A DNA stretch of 64,000 nt from Denitrovibrio sp. (GTDB lineage: Bacteria > Chrysiogenota > Deferribacteres > Deferribacterales > Geovibrionaceae). The DNA lies in NCBI GenBank assembly GCA_002869145.1, contig PKTM01000015.1, positions 1-64,000 on the forward strand, read 5' to 3'. The number at the start of each line of letters is the position of its first letter. Position 1 is the stretch's first letter. The notes below the pieces were generated by a model. That model did no database searches and had not been told where the DNA came from. It saw nothing but the letters and a program-made list of their open reading frames with translations. The position numbers and the translations under genes were made by a program. Positions 8,899-18,738 of this stretch are shown in pieces.

Positions 8899-11541
8899 TT
8901 ATCCACTTACCACTTCAAGATTTTTTCCGACGACCTGCGTAGTTTTATGCTCATCACCAAGAACTTCTTTATATATCTCGTGTGCCTGACCAAGATATTT
9001 TTTAGCCTCATCTTTTCTGCCCATACGATACATAAGCTCGCCCAAGTTATTTAATGTGGATGCAAAAGATTCAGTGTTCCCTTCCCCAAGAGCTTTTTTG
9101 CTCTCAAGAGCATCTAAATAATATTTTTCAGCTTTTTCAAAATGACCCATTCGGGAAGTTAAAAAACCGAGATTATTAAAACCGAGAGCTGTCTTTTTAT
9201 GAACTCGTCCAAGAACTGTCTCATAAACTTTTGCTGCTTTTTTGTAGCTTACCTCTGCATCGGAAAGGTTTCCGGTAAGGTATTTTAGTTGGGCATAATT
9301 AGAGTAGGATGTTGCAGTACTTGGGTGATTATCACCATATAACTTATCTTTTATTTCAAGTGCACGCTTGTGCATACTTTCAGCTTTGTCATATTCCTTA
9401 TTCTTTTGATATGCAAATGCCAAATCATTTATAGCCGAAGCAGACGCTTTGCTGTTTGGGCCATAGGTTTTAACTGTTTTTTCCAGAATATCTTCGTAAA
9501 GCTTGGCCGCCTTGTCTGGGTTACCGTTTTTCAGCACAGATTCAGCGTAGCTGCCCAAAGACCTGATAGTCTCTTTGTCATACTCGCCGTGTTTCTCTTT
9601 TTTAACGCTGGATATCTTTTTATAAAGCTGAACGGCCTTAGGCAGGTTCCGTGTGTTTGCATAAATAGACGCCATCTCTTCTTCAGCTTCAATTCTCTTG
9701 TCATCATTCTGATCAAGACCTTTGCTGAGAATAGCGTTAGCCCTTTCTGTAAACTCAAGAGCTTCACCTTTTTTGCCAGCTAGCATATAAAAATTAGATA
9801 ACGCCATCAAACTGTCAGCTACATCAGGATGCTCTGGAGTAAGTGCATCTTCCCTTATCTGAAGCCCAGAAAGCAGTATGGGTTCAGCTGCGTTAAAGTC
9901 ACCTGTGTGTGTGTATATAGATGCAAGTTTTATCATGGCAGGCACTGTTTCTGCTGTATTTTTGCCAAACTGCTGTATGAATTCGTTAAGAGTGTTCTGC
10001 ATTGTCTCTTCAGAATTTATAACTCTGCCGGCCTTCAGATAAAGGTAGGCCAGAGTATCGCATAATGCGACTGTCTCTTCGTGAGTGCCGCCCAGAATAC
10101 CTTTCACATGATCTCTCACATGTTCATATATGCCAAGCCACATATTAAAAAACTCAGCAGACAGGAATTCTTTCTCAATACCTCTGAACCACATGAGAAA
10201 ACCGTCAATATCAAGCGTGTTTTTAGCATGATAGACTGCTTCATAAAGATGCAGAGGTAAATTCAGATAGTCTTTGGATGAGTTCAACTTAGAAACATGG
10301 TATTGATAAGCCAGATAATGTATATTCTCTAGCGTATCAGAATCAAGTGTCTTTATTGCCTGTTTTTTATATGCCTGCTTAATAGAGAAAAAACTGCCGC
10401 CAAGACGCTCCACAAAACGCATGTCAGTAAAAACTTTTATGGGCAGTGTGCGTTTGTCGCTATTTGCAGCATATGCCTGACGAATAACCTCAAAAAGCTC
10501 ACCGTTAAAAACACGAAGTGCGCTCAAGACCTTAGCGAGTGCTGCTACATCAGACTTAAGTGCACTCAGGTGAAGCTGAACAATGCTTTCAGGGTCTGAT
10601 TCATATGTGTCAAGTGTCGGAGCCATCATGCCGGACTCAACCATCATGTCAGAAGTCTCTATGCAATAGCTGATAAGAGCCGGATTGCCGTCAGTATTAT
10701 CATAAATGGTCTCTATTATGGCCTCACCATCTATCCCTATGGAAACAAAATATGCGCTCCCATCATCTTCGTCAAAGTTTTTGAGATGAAATGTGTCTGA
10801 TTGAATTCCTGTTTTAAGCGGTGACATGGATTCCTTTGATATATACAGGAACTTACCGCATTGAGCTTTATCTGCAAGGCTCACTGCCCAGCTATTGCCG
10901 TTGTCATCCACTTCAAAGATATCATCAGCGTTCTCAAAAACGATAATCATATCCTCGCCTGTCTTTCGCTTATAGTCTTTTAGCCCAGCTGCGAAAGCTC
11001 CTATGAGAGACTCCCAGTTAAGCTGATTCTGGGCTTGGAACATTCTCATAACAGCCTTTCTGGCGTTCCCTTCGAACCAGTCATCCAAAACACCATCTTC
11101 AACAGCTTTATAAAAGTTCCTGCTGAAAAAAGTATCTGACTCGTATTTAGCAAAAACTTTCTTCAAAACAGTTGAGTTGTTTTTGAAGAATTTAGCAGGC
11201 GGGATCTCCATTTTTCCATGTATGCGCTCAACTCTCATGAGATATATAAGGTCAAACAGTGAAAAACTGTCCGCCATGTTCTCATTAAGCTCCTGTCTGA
11301 TAGCGAAAAGGGCATTTTCAGGAAAGCGTAGATGTTTTTTGTTAAGGTCAACATCAACAACACCGGAGGTCTTATGGATATCTCTCACCACTGCAGCGAC
11401 AAGAGTACTTTTACCCACTCCTTCCTCGCCGTATATGTTTATAACCATTGACTTATTGTCGTGTTTAAGAGTCAACAGTGATGCAAGTTTATTCTTTATT
11501 TCGCTTCTTCCAGCGAAACCGCTCATAGGGAGTTCAATCAT
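8899..11541 (-). CDS. STAND-like P-loop ATPase with nine TPR repeats
   Basis: The protein has 880 residues. Near the N-terminus lies a P-loop ATPase with Walker A GEEGVGKST (about residues 38-46) and a Walker B-like strand MIIVFENADD. Then comes a helical middle region. The C-terminal ~370 residues carry about nine 42-residue kinesin-light-chain-type TPRs (for example INDLAFAYQKNKEYDKAES). This ATPase-plus-repeat-sensor layout resembles STAND signalling ATPases, but no N-terminal effector domain is present. I chose the ATG at 11541, which has a GGAG/AGGG site seven bases after the M16 peptidase stop; an ATG 45 bases further upstream has no ribosome site and overlaps that gene. It is last in the gdh-peptidase operon. 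The function is unknown; it may be a scaffold or switch. Confidence 0.7.
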   Translation of the reverse strand: MIELPMSGFAGRSEIKNKLASLLTLKHDNKSMVINIYGEEGVGKSTLVAAVVRDIHKTSGVVDVDLNKKHLRFPENALFAIRQELNENMADSFSLFDLIYLMRVERIHGKMEIPPAKFFKNNSTVLKKVFAKYESDTFFSRNFYKAVEDGVLDDWFEGNARKAVMRMFQAQNQLNWESLIGAFAAGLKDYKRKTGEDMIIVFENADDIFEVDDNGNSWAVSLADKAQCGKFLYISKESMSPLKTGIQSDTFHLKNFDEDDGSAYFVSIGIDGEAIIETIYDNTDGNPALISYCIETSDMMVESGMMAPTLDTYESDPESIVQLHLSALKSDVAALAKVLSALRVFNGELFEVIRQAYAANSDKRTLPIKVFTDMRFVERLGGSFFSIKQAYKKQAIKTLDSDTLENIHYLAYQYHVSKLNSSKDYLNLPLHLYEAVYHAKNTLDIDGFLMWFRGIEKEFLSAEFFNMWLGIYEHVRDHVKGILGGTHEETVALCDTLAYLYLKAGRVINSEETMQNTLNEFIQQFGKNTAETVPAMIKLASIYTHTGDFNAAEPILLSGLQIREDALTPEHPDVADSLMALSNFYMLAGKKGEALEFTERANAILSKGLDQNDDKRIEAEEEMASIYANTRNLPKAVQLYKKISSVKKEKHGEYDKETIRSLGSYAESVLKNGNPDKAAKLYEDILEKTVKTYGPNSKASASAINDLAFAYQKNKEYDKAESMHKRALEIKDKLYGDNHPSTATSYSNYAQLKYLTGNLSDAEVSYKKAAKVYETVLGRVHKKTALGFNNLGFLTSRMGHFEKAEKYYLDALESKKALGEGNTESFASTLNNLGELMYRMGRKDEAKKYLGQAHEIYKEVLGDEHKTTQVVGKNLEVVSG

Positions 11542-11548
11542 GTTTTCC

Positions 11549-12841
11549 CTAACTCTCCTTATCAGGTATTGTTCGCAGCCAGACATATTTTTTGTTAAAA
11601 ACGTCTTTTACAGCTGCTAAAATGCTCTTTTTGTCTACTTTGCTCATATTATCCAGAAATTCATGGTAATAATCAGGTCTTCCAACTGTATATGAGTAAC
11701 CAATATCGTTTGCCTCACTGGAAGATTTTTCTCTCTGAAAAACCGACTGGCTTTTCAGCCTGTTTTTGGCTTTCTCTATTGCTTCTACGGTTAGTATATC
11801 ATCTAAATCACCGATAGTCTTTATTATTTCGTTTTTTATATCTTCTGATTTTTCAGGTTGAGCATTATAAGTAAAGACAAATGTACCCATCTTTCGAACG
11901 CCATAATATCCACCGTTGATACTGTTTGCCAGCTGCTTATCATACTTCATTCGCATGTTTAAAACAGAGAACTCACCACCGGAAAGCACTTCGCTCAAAA
12001 CTTCCATAGCATAAACATCACTGTAAAGCAGACCACCAGCAGGAAAGCTTATAATGCCATACTCCTGCGCTATGTCCTTCTTTATAACTTTCTGAAAAGA
12101 CTCTTCAAAACTGACTGTTTTTTCAGTGTTATATATTTTACCAGCACTCACCGTGCTTTTCTGACTGAAATACTTTTCTGCCATCTTCTCAACTTTTTCA
12201 AAAGGTATGTCTCCAACCACAACCAGTGTCATGTTTTCTGGATGATAATACCTGTTATAATAATCAACTATCATATCTCTAGAAAATGACGTTACCGTCT
12301 CTTCGGTTCCTATGACTTCTCTGGAGTATGGCGATCCATCAAACATGACCTCAGCGAACTGTTCCCACATTTTGGCTGTAGGTCTGTCATACTTCCTTTT
12401 TATCTCCTGAACCACAACAGGCTTTTCCTTCTCTATCTCTTCTGTGATAAATTTTGCACGGAAAACCATTTCGCTGATAGTGTCAAAAGCAACTTCAGCC
12501 TTGTGCGATGGAGCTGTAATATAGTAAAAGGTGTAATCCTTACTGGTGGCGGCGTTCATCACACCCCCACTTGACTCCACTAAAGAATCTATCTCACCTG
12601 GTGCATATTTATCTGTACCCTTGAAGACAAGATGCTCCAGAAAATGGGATATCCCGCTCTCATTTTTCGTTTCATTTACAGAGCCTGTTTTAATCCATAC
12701 CTGAACAGATGCCACCTTCACATTCGGTATCTGTTTGTATATGAGAGTCAATCCATTATCAAGTTTATCGGTCTGCTGAGCCAATACTGTCCCCCCGGTT
12801 ACTATCAGCGTTAAAACCGCCAGTAGAAACGTTCTTATCAT
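11549..12841 (-). CDS. M16 zinc peptidase (processing peptidase/PqqL-YmxG-like)
   Basis: This 430-residue single-unit M16 metallopeptidase starts with a Sec signal peptide (MIRTFLLAVLTLIVTGGTVLAQ), so it is exported to the periplasm or outer face. The inverted zinc motif HxxEH appears as HFLEHLVFKG, with the downstream glutamate probably in the VVVQEIKR helix. The C-terminal half is the usual second, non-catalytic domain. M16B enzymes degrade or process peptides in a closed chamber, often as pairs; only one gene is present. Its start overlaps the gdh stop by four bases (ATGA), so it is translationally coupled to glutamate dehydrogenase, which is an unusual partner for an exported protease. 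Confidence 0.88.
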   Translation of the reverse strand: MIRTFLLAVLTLIVTGGTVLAQQTDKLDNGLTLIYKQIPNVKVASVQVWIKTGSVNETKNESGISHFLEHLVFKGTDKYAPGEIDSLVESSGGVMNAATSKDYTFYYITAPSHKAEVAFDTISEMVFRAKFITEEIEKEKPVVVQEIKRKYDRPTAKMWEQFAEVMFDGSPYSREVIGTEETVTSFSRDMIVDYYNRYYHPENMTLVVVGDIPFEKVEKMAEKYFSQKSTVSAGKIYNTEKTVSFEESFQKVIKKDIAQEYGIISFPAGGLLYSDVYAMEVLSEVLSGGEFSVLNMRMKYDKQLANSINGGYYGVRKMGTFVFTYNAQPEKSEDIKNEIIKTIGDLDDILTVEAIEKAKNRLKSQSVFQREKSSSEANDIGYSYTVGRPDYYHEFLDNMSKVDKKSILAAVKDVFNKKYVWLRTIPDKES

Positions 12842-15800
12842 TCTGCATCAAACCTCCGGATTAGATTGTAAAACATATCCAGTATAACATTATAAGGCAC
12901 AAGAGAATCTATTTCACCTAGTGACACTGACGCAAGAAAGTCTTTGTAGTTCTTGAAAAATGCCTCTTCTGAGTACATAAACTTGTCCAGCCATTTTCTA
13001 TCTTTGGTACATGCGTGCTGGGCTATGTTCTTTTGTAACAATTTAATCCTGATGAGTATACTTTCAAGGTTCACTCGCTCCCACTCGTCTCTTATCTTCA
13101 CTTTCTTCATACCTGTGGTAAGAGTGTTTATGCTGAGTTTATATCCGGCATAGTAGTATCCGTAAAGAACATCTCTAGGATCTGACCCAGTCTTAAGTGT
13201 AAGATCAAAAATATCATATGCAGACTTTAAATATCTGACATTTGTTACTTTCTTTGCAAGTCCGACAGGGATACCTCCAGAGACAAATGAGTTTACCATC
13301 TCATCATGGTTTACCTTCATATCTTTAGACAGATACTTTGGTATCTCTGCAAGTATAAACTCAAAGACATCTTTGGAGCCTTTCAGCATTGCTTCGTTGG
13401 CAGGGTCTATAAGCCACGCAGTGGCTACTTTCAGAGTTTTTTCTATCTCTATAAGTGCGCTGTAAATGGCAACGGCTTCCGCTTTGTTATCGAGTTTTTT
13501 CAGCGACTGCCGAAGCTCCATAACATCAAGAACATCTTCTGCCACAAGATAGCTCTCAGCCAGCTTAGTGAAGCTTACGCTGTTGTTTTTAAACAACTCA
13601 AAAAAGAAAGTTGCACCGGCCTGATTAGTAAGCCTGTTAACTACAGCTGTAGCAGCTATCTCTCTGCGAAGTGAGTGTTCGAAAAGTGTCTCACCAAAAC
13701 GCTCCTGAGTATCTTTAGGATAGTAGTTCAGGTATTCACGTTTGACCAGCTCGTGTTCAATGTCCAGATCCGCCTCTATGCTGTTATAAAGGAATATCTT
13801 AGAATATGCCAGAAGCACACAAAGCTCCGGCCTTGTGGGCGGACGGTCCATATCTATAAATTCTATATTTTCTATTCTGAAATCCAGAAGACCTATAGTA
13901 TTGAGATATCTTGCCATTTCACGATAAACTATCGGATTGGAATCATATCGAAGAGCTCCACAGCTTATCACCATAGACTGATGATAGTTATCTGAAAGTA
14001 CAAGCTCTTCCACTTCACCTGTCAGCTGCTCTATGTATTTGTTTCTCGCCTGAACACTTTCTATAAGCCCATCGTCCAGAAGTTTATCAAACATTATCTT
14101 CAGATTAACCTCATGGTCAGACATATCCACACCTGCGGAGTTGTCCAGAGCATCAGTATTAACCATAACTCCGTTCATCGAAAGCTCTATCCTTCCTCTC
14201 TGTGTAACACCGAGGTTACCCCCTTCACCAATAACCTTGAACCTGCATTCATCACCATTAATGCGGATATTGTCGTTGGCAGGGTCACCTACCTGAGCAC
14301 TGGTCTCTGTAGAGGCTTTGATATAAGTCCCTATACCGCCGTTCCAGAAAAGTTCCGCCTCCATCTTTACAATAAGGCGGAGAAGCTCCTCCCCTGTAAC
14401 AACGCTTCTGTCAGTACCAAGCATCTTCTTAACCTTCGGGTTCAGCTCAATCTTCTTGGCTGAACGTTCATAAATTCCTCCGCCTTCAGACATAACTGAG
14501 CGGTCATAATCCATCCATGTTGCCGTTGTTGAGAGTTTAAAAAGCCTCTTGCGCTCCTTAAAACTTAAAGCCGGATCAGGGTCTGGATCTATAAATATGT
14601 GAATGTGGTTAAACGCAGCGAGCAGCTTTATCTGTTTTGAAAGAAGCATTCCGTTACCAAAAACATCTCCTGCCATATCACCAATCGCAACAACAGTAAA
14701 AGGCTCCGTCTGTATGTTTTTTCCAAGCTCCCGGAAGTGGCGCTTCACGCTCTCCCAAGCTCCTTTAGCTGTGATACCCACTTTTTTATGGTCATAACCT
14801 GTGCTTCCGCCGGATGCAAAAGCATCACCCAGCCAAAAGCCGTTATCTACAGATACAGAATTCGCAAGATCGCTGAACGTGGCTGTTCCTTTATCTGCAG
14901 CTACAACAAGATAAGGGTCCTGCTGGTCATATATCTTCACATTTTCAGGATGCACAACCTTTTTACCCTTGTAGTTATCAGTAATGTCAAGGAGTGCTCT
15001 TATGTAGTTTTTGTATTGTTTAATAACGTTTTCTTTATCTTTTGCTCTGTCTGCGTAACGGTTTTTCACAATGAATCCACCTTTGGAACCCACTGGAACT
15101 ATCACTGCGTTTTTAACCATCTGCGCCTTAACCAGCCCCAGAACCTCAGTTCTGAAGTCGTCAATCCTGTCAGAAAAGCGGAGTCCGCCTCTTGCAACCT
15201 TTCCGCCACGCAAGTGAACACCATCCATCTGCGCAGAATGCACGAATATCTCAAACATTGGTCTTGGTTCGTGAATTATTTCGAGTTTTTTGGAAGCTAT
15301 TTTAAACGAAATATATTCCCGTTCGGGCACTTTGAAATAGTTGGTGCGTACAATACCGCCTATAACCTGAACGTAATATCTGAGAGCCTTGTCCTCAGCC
15401 ACAGACATAACCTTTTCGACACCTTCCATAATCTCAGCAATTATTGGTTCTATGTCAGGATTTTTCACCCTCAAGTCATATTTTAATTCAAAGAGTTTCA
15501 CAAGAAGACTTGCAAGCTTTGAATTATTTATCAGTGCAAAATTAAGGGTCTTCAGTGTGAAACTGCTCTCTATCTGTCTGATAAAGTTCCTAAGTCCACG
15601 AAGCACTGATATCTGCCTGTAAGAAAGCTTTTCTAAAAGAGCCAGACAGTTAAGTTTATCAGATTCCACAAAACCAGTAAGTATCTTGCTTACAAGAACA
15701 GGAACGACACCTTTGAAGTCTTCACAAAACGCTTCAGGATCTTCTATGTCTGCAAAATATACAGCGTTTACATGTTTCTTTGAATCACCGAATCTTAGCT

Positions 15801-17547
15801 CGTATGCGTCTTCTTCATAAACCTTCAGGCCAATGTTGTCGAGAATAGGCATCAGTTCTGTTAGAAGATACCTTGTGTCGGAGTATATCTTCAGTACTGC
15901 CTTCCCTTCATCTGTGTAAAGTCTTGAACGGACGCCTTTCAGGCTTTCCAATATTTTAATGTCTCCGAAAGTTGCCTCTGCGGAGTTTCGCGATCTGTAT
16001 GTTTCGCTAAAATTATCTATATATTTATTAAAAACAGTATCAACGTCAGATCCGCCTAACCTGTCACGCAGTACATCATATAGATTTGACTCCCAGGTGC
16101 GCATCATAGTAAAGATACCTATCTTCACCTGTGTTTCATCTACCTTGTCCAGAACACTAGTGTCTTTAACAAAAAGATGAAAATGCAGAAAATACCTTTT
16201 ATGCTCATCCTGTCTTACTGAAATATCCAGAAGTGTGGCATTGAAATAGTCCGTCAGATAGTCTTCCATCTCACTCACAAGCTCAGATGAGAACCTCTCT
16301 GAAGGCATTGCTACAAAGAAAAACATGTTGTTCAGCGGTCTGAAATCTCTGTAACATATGCGAACCTGATTAGTACCCTGCATGGAGATAATAAGCTCTA
16401 GCATCTCCACCATTAGTTTCTTGCTGAAATTAAAAAGCTCAACTTTCGGGAAGTAATCTATAAGGTCACGAACCCATTTATAGTCGTGTGAACCATGTAC
16501 AAAATTAAAGTGATCAAGAGTAGCCTTCACCTTCTCTTTTACAATAGGGATGTCGTGTGGGAGAGACTTCCGGCCTTTGTTTGAAAATAATCCGAGAATA
16601 CATATGAGCCTGGTAGCAGACTTGCTGCTGTCCAGAAAAAGCACCCTGTCAAGGTATCCTCTCTGTTTCATTTGAGACTTCACCAAAGACTTGTCCACAA
16701 CAACAGGGTAACCCTCTACAAAATTAAATTTGTCATTCTCCACATTGCTAAGGAGCGTATCATAGTCCGGCTCAGACTTGTCTAGTTTAAAAATACCAAG
16801 TTTGTTGCACGTGTGGCAGTTTTTGTCCTTGTCTATGTCAATGACCCTTGCACCCTGAAAGATGAAGTTGTCCTGTAAAAGCCAGTGAATGAACCTAGAC
16901 ACATCAAGCGCACTTGAGCGGTATTCTGTGGCTAGGTTATGAAGCAGTTCTGTTATTTTGTGAAAATCGTCAACAGACACCATCGCATTTTCGTATATCT
17001 CTGCAATGTCTTTGCTAGTCTCTTTTAGTGCACTCCCCTCTCTGTTTTCCAGAAATATTAATACAAAAGATTCATTTCTGGAACCGATGGATGTTTGAGA
17101 TATTTTAGACAAGTTGCCTTTGCGGTCACGTTCTATATTGAAAATGGGATGAAGGATGAACATATTCTTGAAATCCTTCTCTTCAAGATAACCCCATATG
17201 CTGTCGTAAAGAAACGGTCTGTCGTCAGTAACAACAGATATCATGCTGAAATTTCCGATGAAAAAATCTGTGTTCTGCAGATCATCAGTTTTCACATAAA
17301 CTTTCTTCTTCTTGCGGTCTGAAATAATTTTAAAAAGATATTTTACAAAACCCTCCAGATCTTCATCCGAAAGAAAGTTAAGCATATTAGTAGGTATCTG
17401 CCCAATTATAAGACCGCTAAAATCGAAAAGTATAGGGTCTTCATTTTTATATTTGCTGAATATCTTAGAGTGGCGCTGGTCTAGCAGGTCGCATTTGTAT
17501 TCCCCAAAATCAGATTTGGTTATACATGAAAAATACGAAGGATTCAT
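12838..17547 (-). CDS. gdhB: NAD-dependent glutamate dehydrogenase, large (L180-type)
   Basis: This 1569-residue enzyme oxidatively deaminates glutamate to 2-oxoglutarate and ammonia with NAD. The N-terminal ~500 residues hold ACT-like regulatory segments. The central catalytic core has substrate-binding VPVGSKGGFIVKNRY and a Rossmann region (VAIGDMAGDVFGNGML, then VIGEGGNLGVTQRGRIEL). A long helical C-terminal domain follows, as in the Pseudomonas/Streptomyces GDH-180 family (about 1600 residues). With sdh, pckA and korA in the window it supports growth on amino acids. GGGGAA precedes the ATG. It leads a coupled operon with the M16 peptidase and the TPR ATPase. The gene name follows Pseudomonas usage. 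Confidence 0.93.
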   Translation of the reverse strand: MNPSYFSCITKSDFGEYKCDLLDQRHSKIFSKYKNEDPILFDFSGLIIGQIPTNMLNFLSDEDLEGFVKYLFKIISDRKKKKVYVKTDDLQNTDFFIGNFSMISVVTDDRPFLYDSIWGYLEEKDFKNMFILHPIFNIERDRKGNLSKISQTSIGSRNESFVLIFLENREGSALKETSKDIAEIYENAMVSVDDFHKITELLHNLATEYRSSALDVSRFIHWLLQDNFIFQGARVIDIDKDKNCHTCNKLGIFKLDKSEPDYDTLLSNVENDKFNFVEGYPVVVDKSLVKSQMKQRGYLDRVLFLDSSKSATRLICILGLFSNKGRKSLPHDIPIVKEKVKATLDHFNFVHGSHDYKWVRDLIDYFPKVELFNFSKKLMVEMLELIISMQGTNQVRICYRDFRPLNNMFFFVAMPSERFSSELVSEMEDYLTDYFNATLLDISVRQDEHKRYFLHFHLFVKDTSVLDKVDETQVKIGIFTMMRTWESNLYDVLRDRLGGSDVDTVFNKYIDNFSETYRSRNSAEATFGDIKILESLKGVRSRLYTDEGKAVLKIYSDTRYLLTELMPILDNIGLKVYEEDAYELRFGDSKKHVNAVYFADIEDPEAFCEDFKGVVPVLVSKILTGFVESDKLNCLALLEKLSYRQISVLRGLRNFIRQIESSFTLKTLNFALINNSKLASLLVKLFELKYDLRVKNPDIEPIIAEIMEGVEKVMSVAEDKALRYYVQVIGGIVRTNYFKVPEREYISFKIASKKLEIIHEPRPMFEIFVHSAQMDGVHLRGGKVARGGLRFSDRIDDFRTEVLGLVKAQMVKNAVIVPVGSKGGFIVKNRYADRAKDKENVIKQYKNYIRALLDITDNYKGKKVVHPENVKIYDQQDPYLVVAADKGTATFSDLANSVSVDNGFWLGDAFASGGSTGYDHKKVGITAKGAWESVKRHFRELGKNIQTEPFTVVAIGDMAGDVFGNGMLLSKQIKLLAAFNHIHIFIDPDPDPALSFKERKRLFKLSTTATWMDYDRSVMSEGGGIYERSAKKIELNPKVKKMLGTDRSVVTGEELLRLIVKMEAELFWNGGIGTYIKASTETSAQVGDPANDNIRINGDECRFKVIGEGGNLGVTQRGRIELSMNGVMVNTDALDNSAGVDMSDHEVNLKIMFDKLLDDGLIESVQARNKYIEQLTGEVEELVLSDNYHQSMVISCGALRYDSNPIVYREMARYLNTIGLLDFRIENIEFIDMDRPPTRPELCVLLAYSKIFLYNSIEADLDIEHELVKREYLNYYPKDTQERFGETLFEHSLRREIAATAVVNRLTNQAGATFFFELFKNNSVSFTKLAESYLVAEDVLDVMELRQSLKKLDNKAEAVAIYSALIEIEKTLKVATAWLIDPANEAMLKGSKDVFEFILAEIPKYLSKDMKVNHDEMVNSFVSGGIPVGLAKKVTNVRYLKSAYDIFDLTLKTGSDPRDVLYGYYYAGYKLSINTLTTGMKKVKIRDEWERVNLESILIRIKLLQKNIAQHACTKDRKWLDKFMYSEEAFFKNYKDFLASVSLGEIDSLVPYNVILDMFYNLIRRFDAE

Positions 17548-17621
17548 TTAATTCCCCCTTGATGGAAAAAAGATAAATTTTATATGAGCGTGTCACCCCT
17601 CACATAATGTAATAATAAACC

Positions 17622-18101
17622 TTATTTTTTTTCTTTCAAAGCTATTTCGACAACAAATGATTGATCTTCGAGTGTAAACTTGACACCAACACATATAATA
17701 TGTGTCGGACGTTGAATAGTGTGACCTCTGCCTGTAATGACATTAGGTACAGAAATACTTAATTTCTTGCCTTTATCTGTAAAAAGCTTTTTTGTGCTGC
17801 CGGCTATCATATTGATAAGTTCGCCTATTGCATCACCTACATCAGTGTCCACCTCTTCCTTCTCTTCCATAAGAAAAATAGAAGCGATCTTCATAGCAAG
17901 GTCTTCCGGCAGGCTCACAGAAACATAACCTACAACATCACCAACTATACCTATGACAGCAGAAACATCATAATGAAGATTCTGGTCTGATTTTATATAA
18001 AGATCACCTTTTACCGGATTGAGCCCTGTCATTGTCTCAAAAACATTAATGGTGGAAGCAATGAACGGGTTTACAAATTCAGCTTTCACAAAAGCCTCCA
18101 T
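17622..18101 (-). CDS. cheX: CheX-like chemotaxis phosphatase
   Basis: This 159-residue cytoplasmic protein begins with the CheX pattern EAFVKAEFVNPFIASTINVFETM. It carries the ExxN phosphatase signature in GELINMIAGSTK (Glu and Asn three apart), the residues that dephosphorylate CheY-P in CheC/CheX/FliY proteins. Only one ExxN helix is visible, as in CheX. It stands apart from other chemotaxis genes; the nearest chemoreceptor is at 41.6-43.3 kb. No clear ribosome site precedes the ATG. It may act on CheY or on another receiver domain. Confidence 0.8.
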   Translation of the reverse strand: MEAFVKAEFVNPFIASTINVFETMTGLNPVKGDLYIKSDQNLHYDVSAVIGIVGDVVGYVSVSLPEDLAMKIASIFLMEEKEEVDTDVGDAIGELINMIAGSTKKLFTDKGKKLSISVPNVITGRGHTIQRPTHIICVGVKFTLEDQSFVVEIALKEKK

Positions 18102-18174
18102 ATGCTAATACTTTTTTACAGAATAAAACAATTTATTTGTAATGTCTATTAAAGACTTTCAAATTTTTACCCAT

Positions 18175-18738
18175 TCACTCTGTCATTAAAGATATGAAGT
18201 TATATAATATTCTAGCAGTCAAACCCCATATTATGTCATCTCCGTAGCGATAAAAATGAACCTCTCTGCTCTGATTTACATGTATCCAGTTTTCGCTGTA
18301 GTAGTTTGATGGATTCATCAGATGCGAAACGGGAATCATGTAAACCCTGTCCACTTCACTCTGCTGCAATGTAAAATCAGTTGATTTAAGAACTCCTGTA
18401 TAAGGTGTAACCCTATGTCCCCACTTCGAAAGCTCATCATCCATAGCGCCAAGAATCTGAACTCCTGATGATTCCACACCAATCTCTTCATGAGTTTCAC
18501 GCAGTGCGGTCTCATAAAGGCTTTTATCATCCGGATCCATAATCCCGCCGGGAAATGACACTTCTCCGCCATGATGAGTCAGATGTCTCAGCCTCTTTGT
18601 AAAAAGGATATTGCACTCTTGTCCATGATTTATGATGGGTATTAAAACGGCGGCAACACGAGGTGTAGCCGCCAAAGTATTTCTTTCGTAATTTTTAAGT
18701 TTTTTTTCTATATAGTCTACGGAGCAGTCTTTAAGCAC
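18175..18738 (-). CDS. Nudix hydrolase, CoA diphosphatase-like
   Basis: The protein has 187 residues. The Nudix box runs from GGIMDPDDKSLYETAL through RETHEEIGVE, giving GGxxDxxD...ALRExxEEIG, the form typical of coenzyme A diphosphatases (NudL/YeaB group). The CoA signature LLTKR is matched by ILFTKRLRHLTHHGGEVSFP, which sits directly upstream of the box. It should cleave CoA or its oxidised forms to 3',5'-ADP and phosphopantetheine, or clean up another nucleoside diphosphate derivative. Its start overlaps the alaS stop by eight bases, so it is probably coupled to alaS translation. Confidence 0.88.
   Translation of the reverse strand: MLKDCSVDYIEKKLKNYERNTLAATPRVAAVLIPIINHGQECNILFTKRLRHLTHHGGEVSFPGGIMDPDDKSLYETALRETHEEIGVESSGVQILGAMDDELSKWGHRVTPYTGVLKSTDFTLQQSEVDRVYMIPVSHLMNPSNYYSENWIHVNQSREVHFYRYGDDIIWGLTARILYNFISLMTE

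Noticed and set aside
8899-11541. Calling the TPR ATPase an anti-phage gene
   Set aside because: No effector domain, nuclease, toxin or other defence gene is near; the operon is metabolic.
14737-15486. A 249-codon open frame on the plus strand inside gdh
   Set aside because: It is antisense to a fully conserved catalytic region, encodes no recognisable domain and has no ribosome site.
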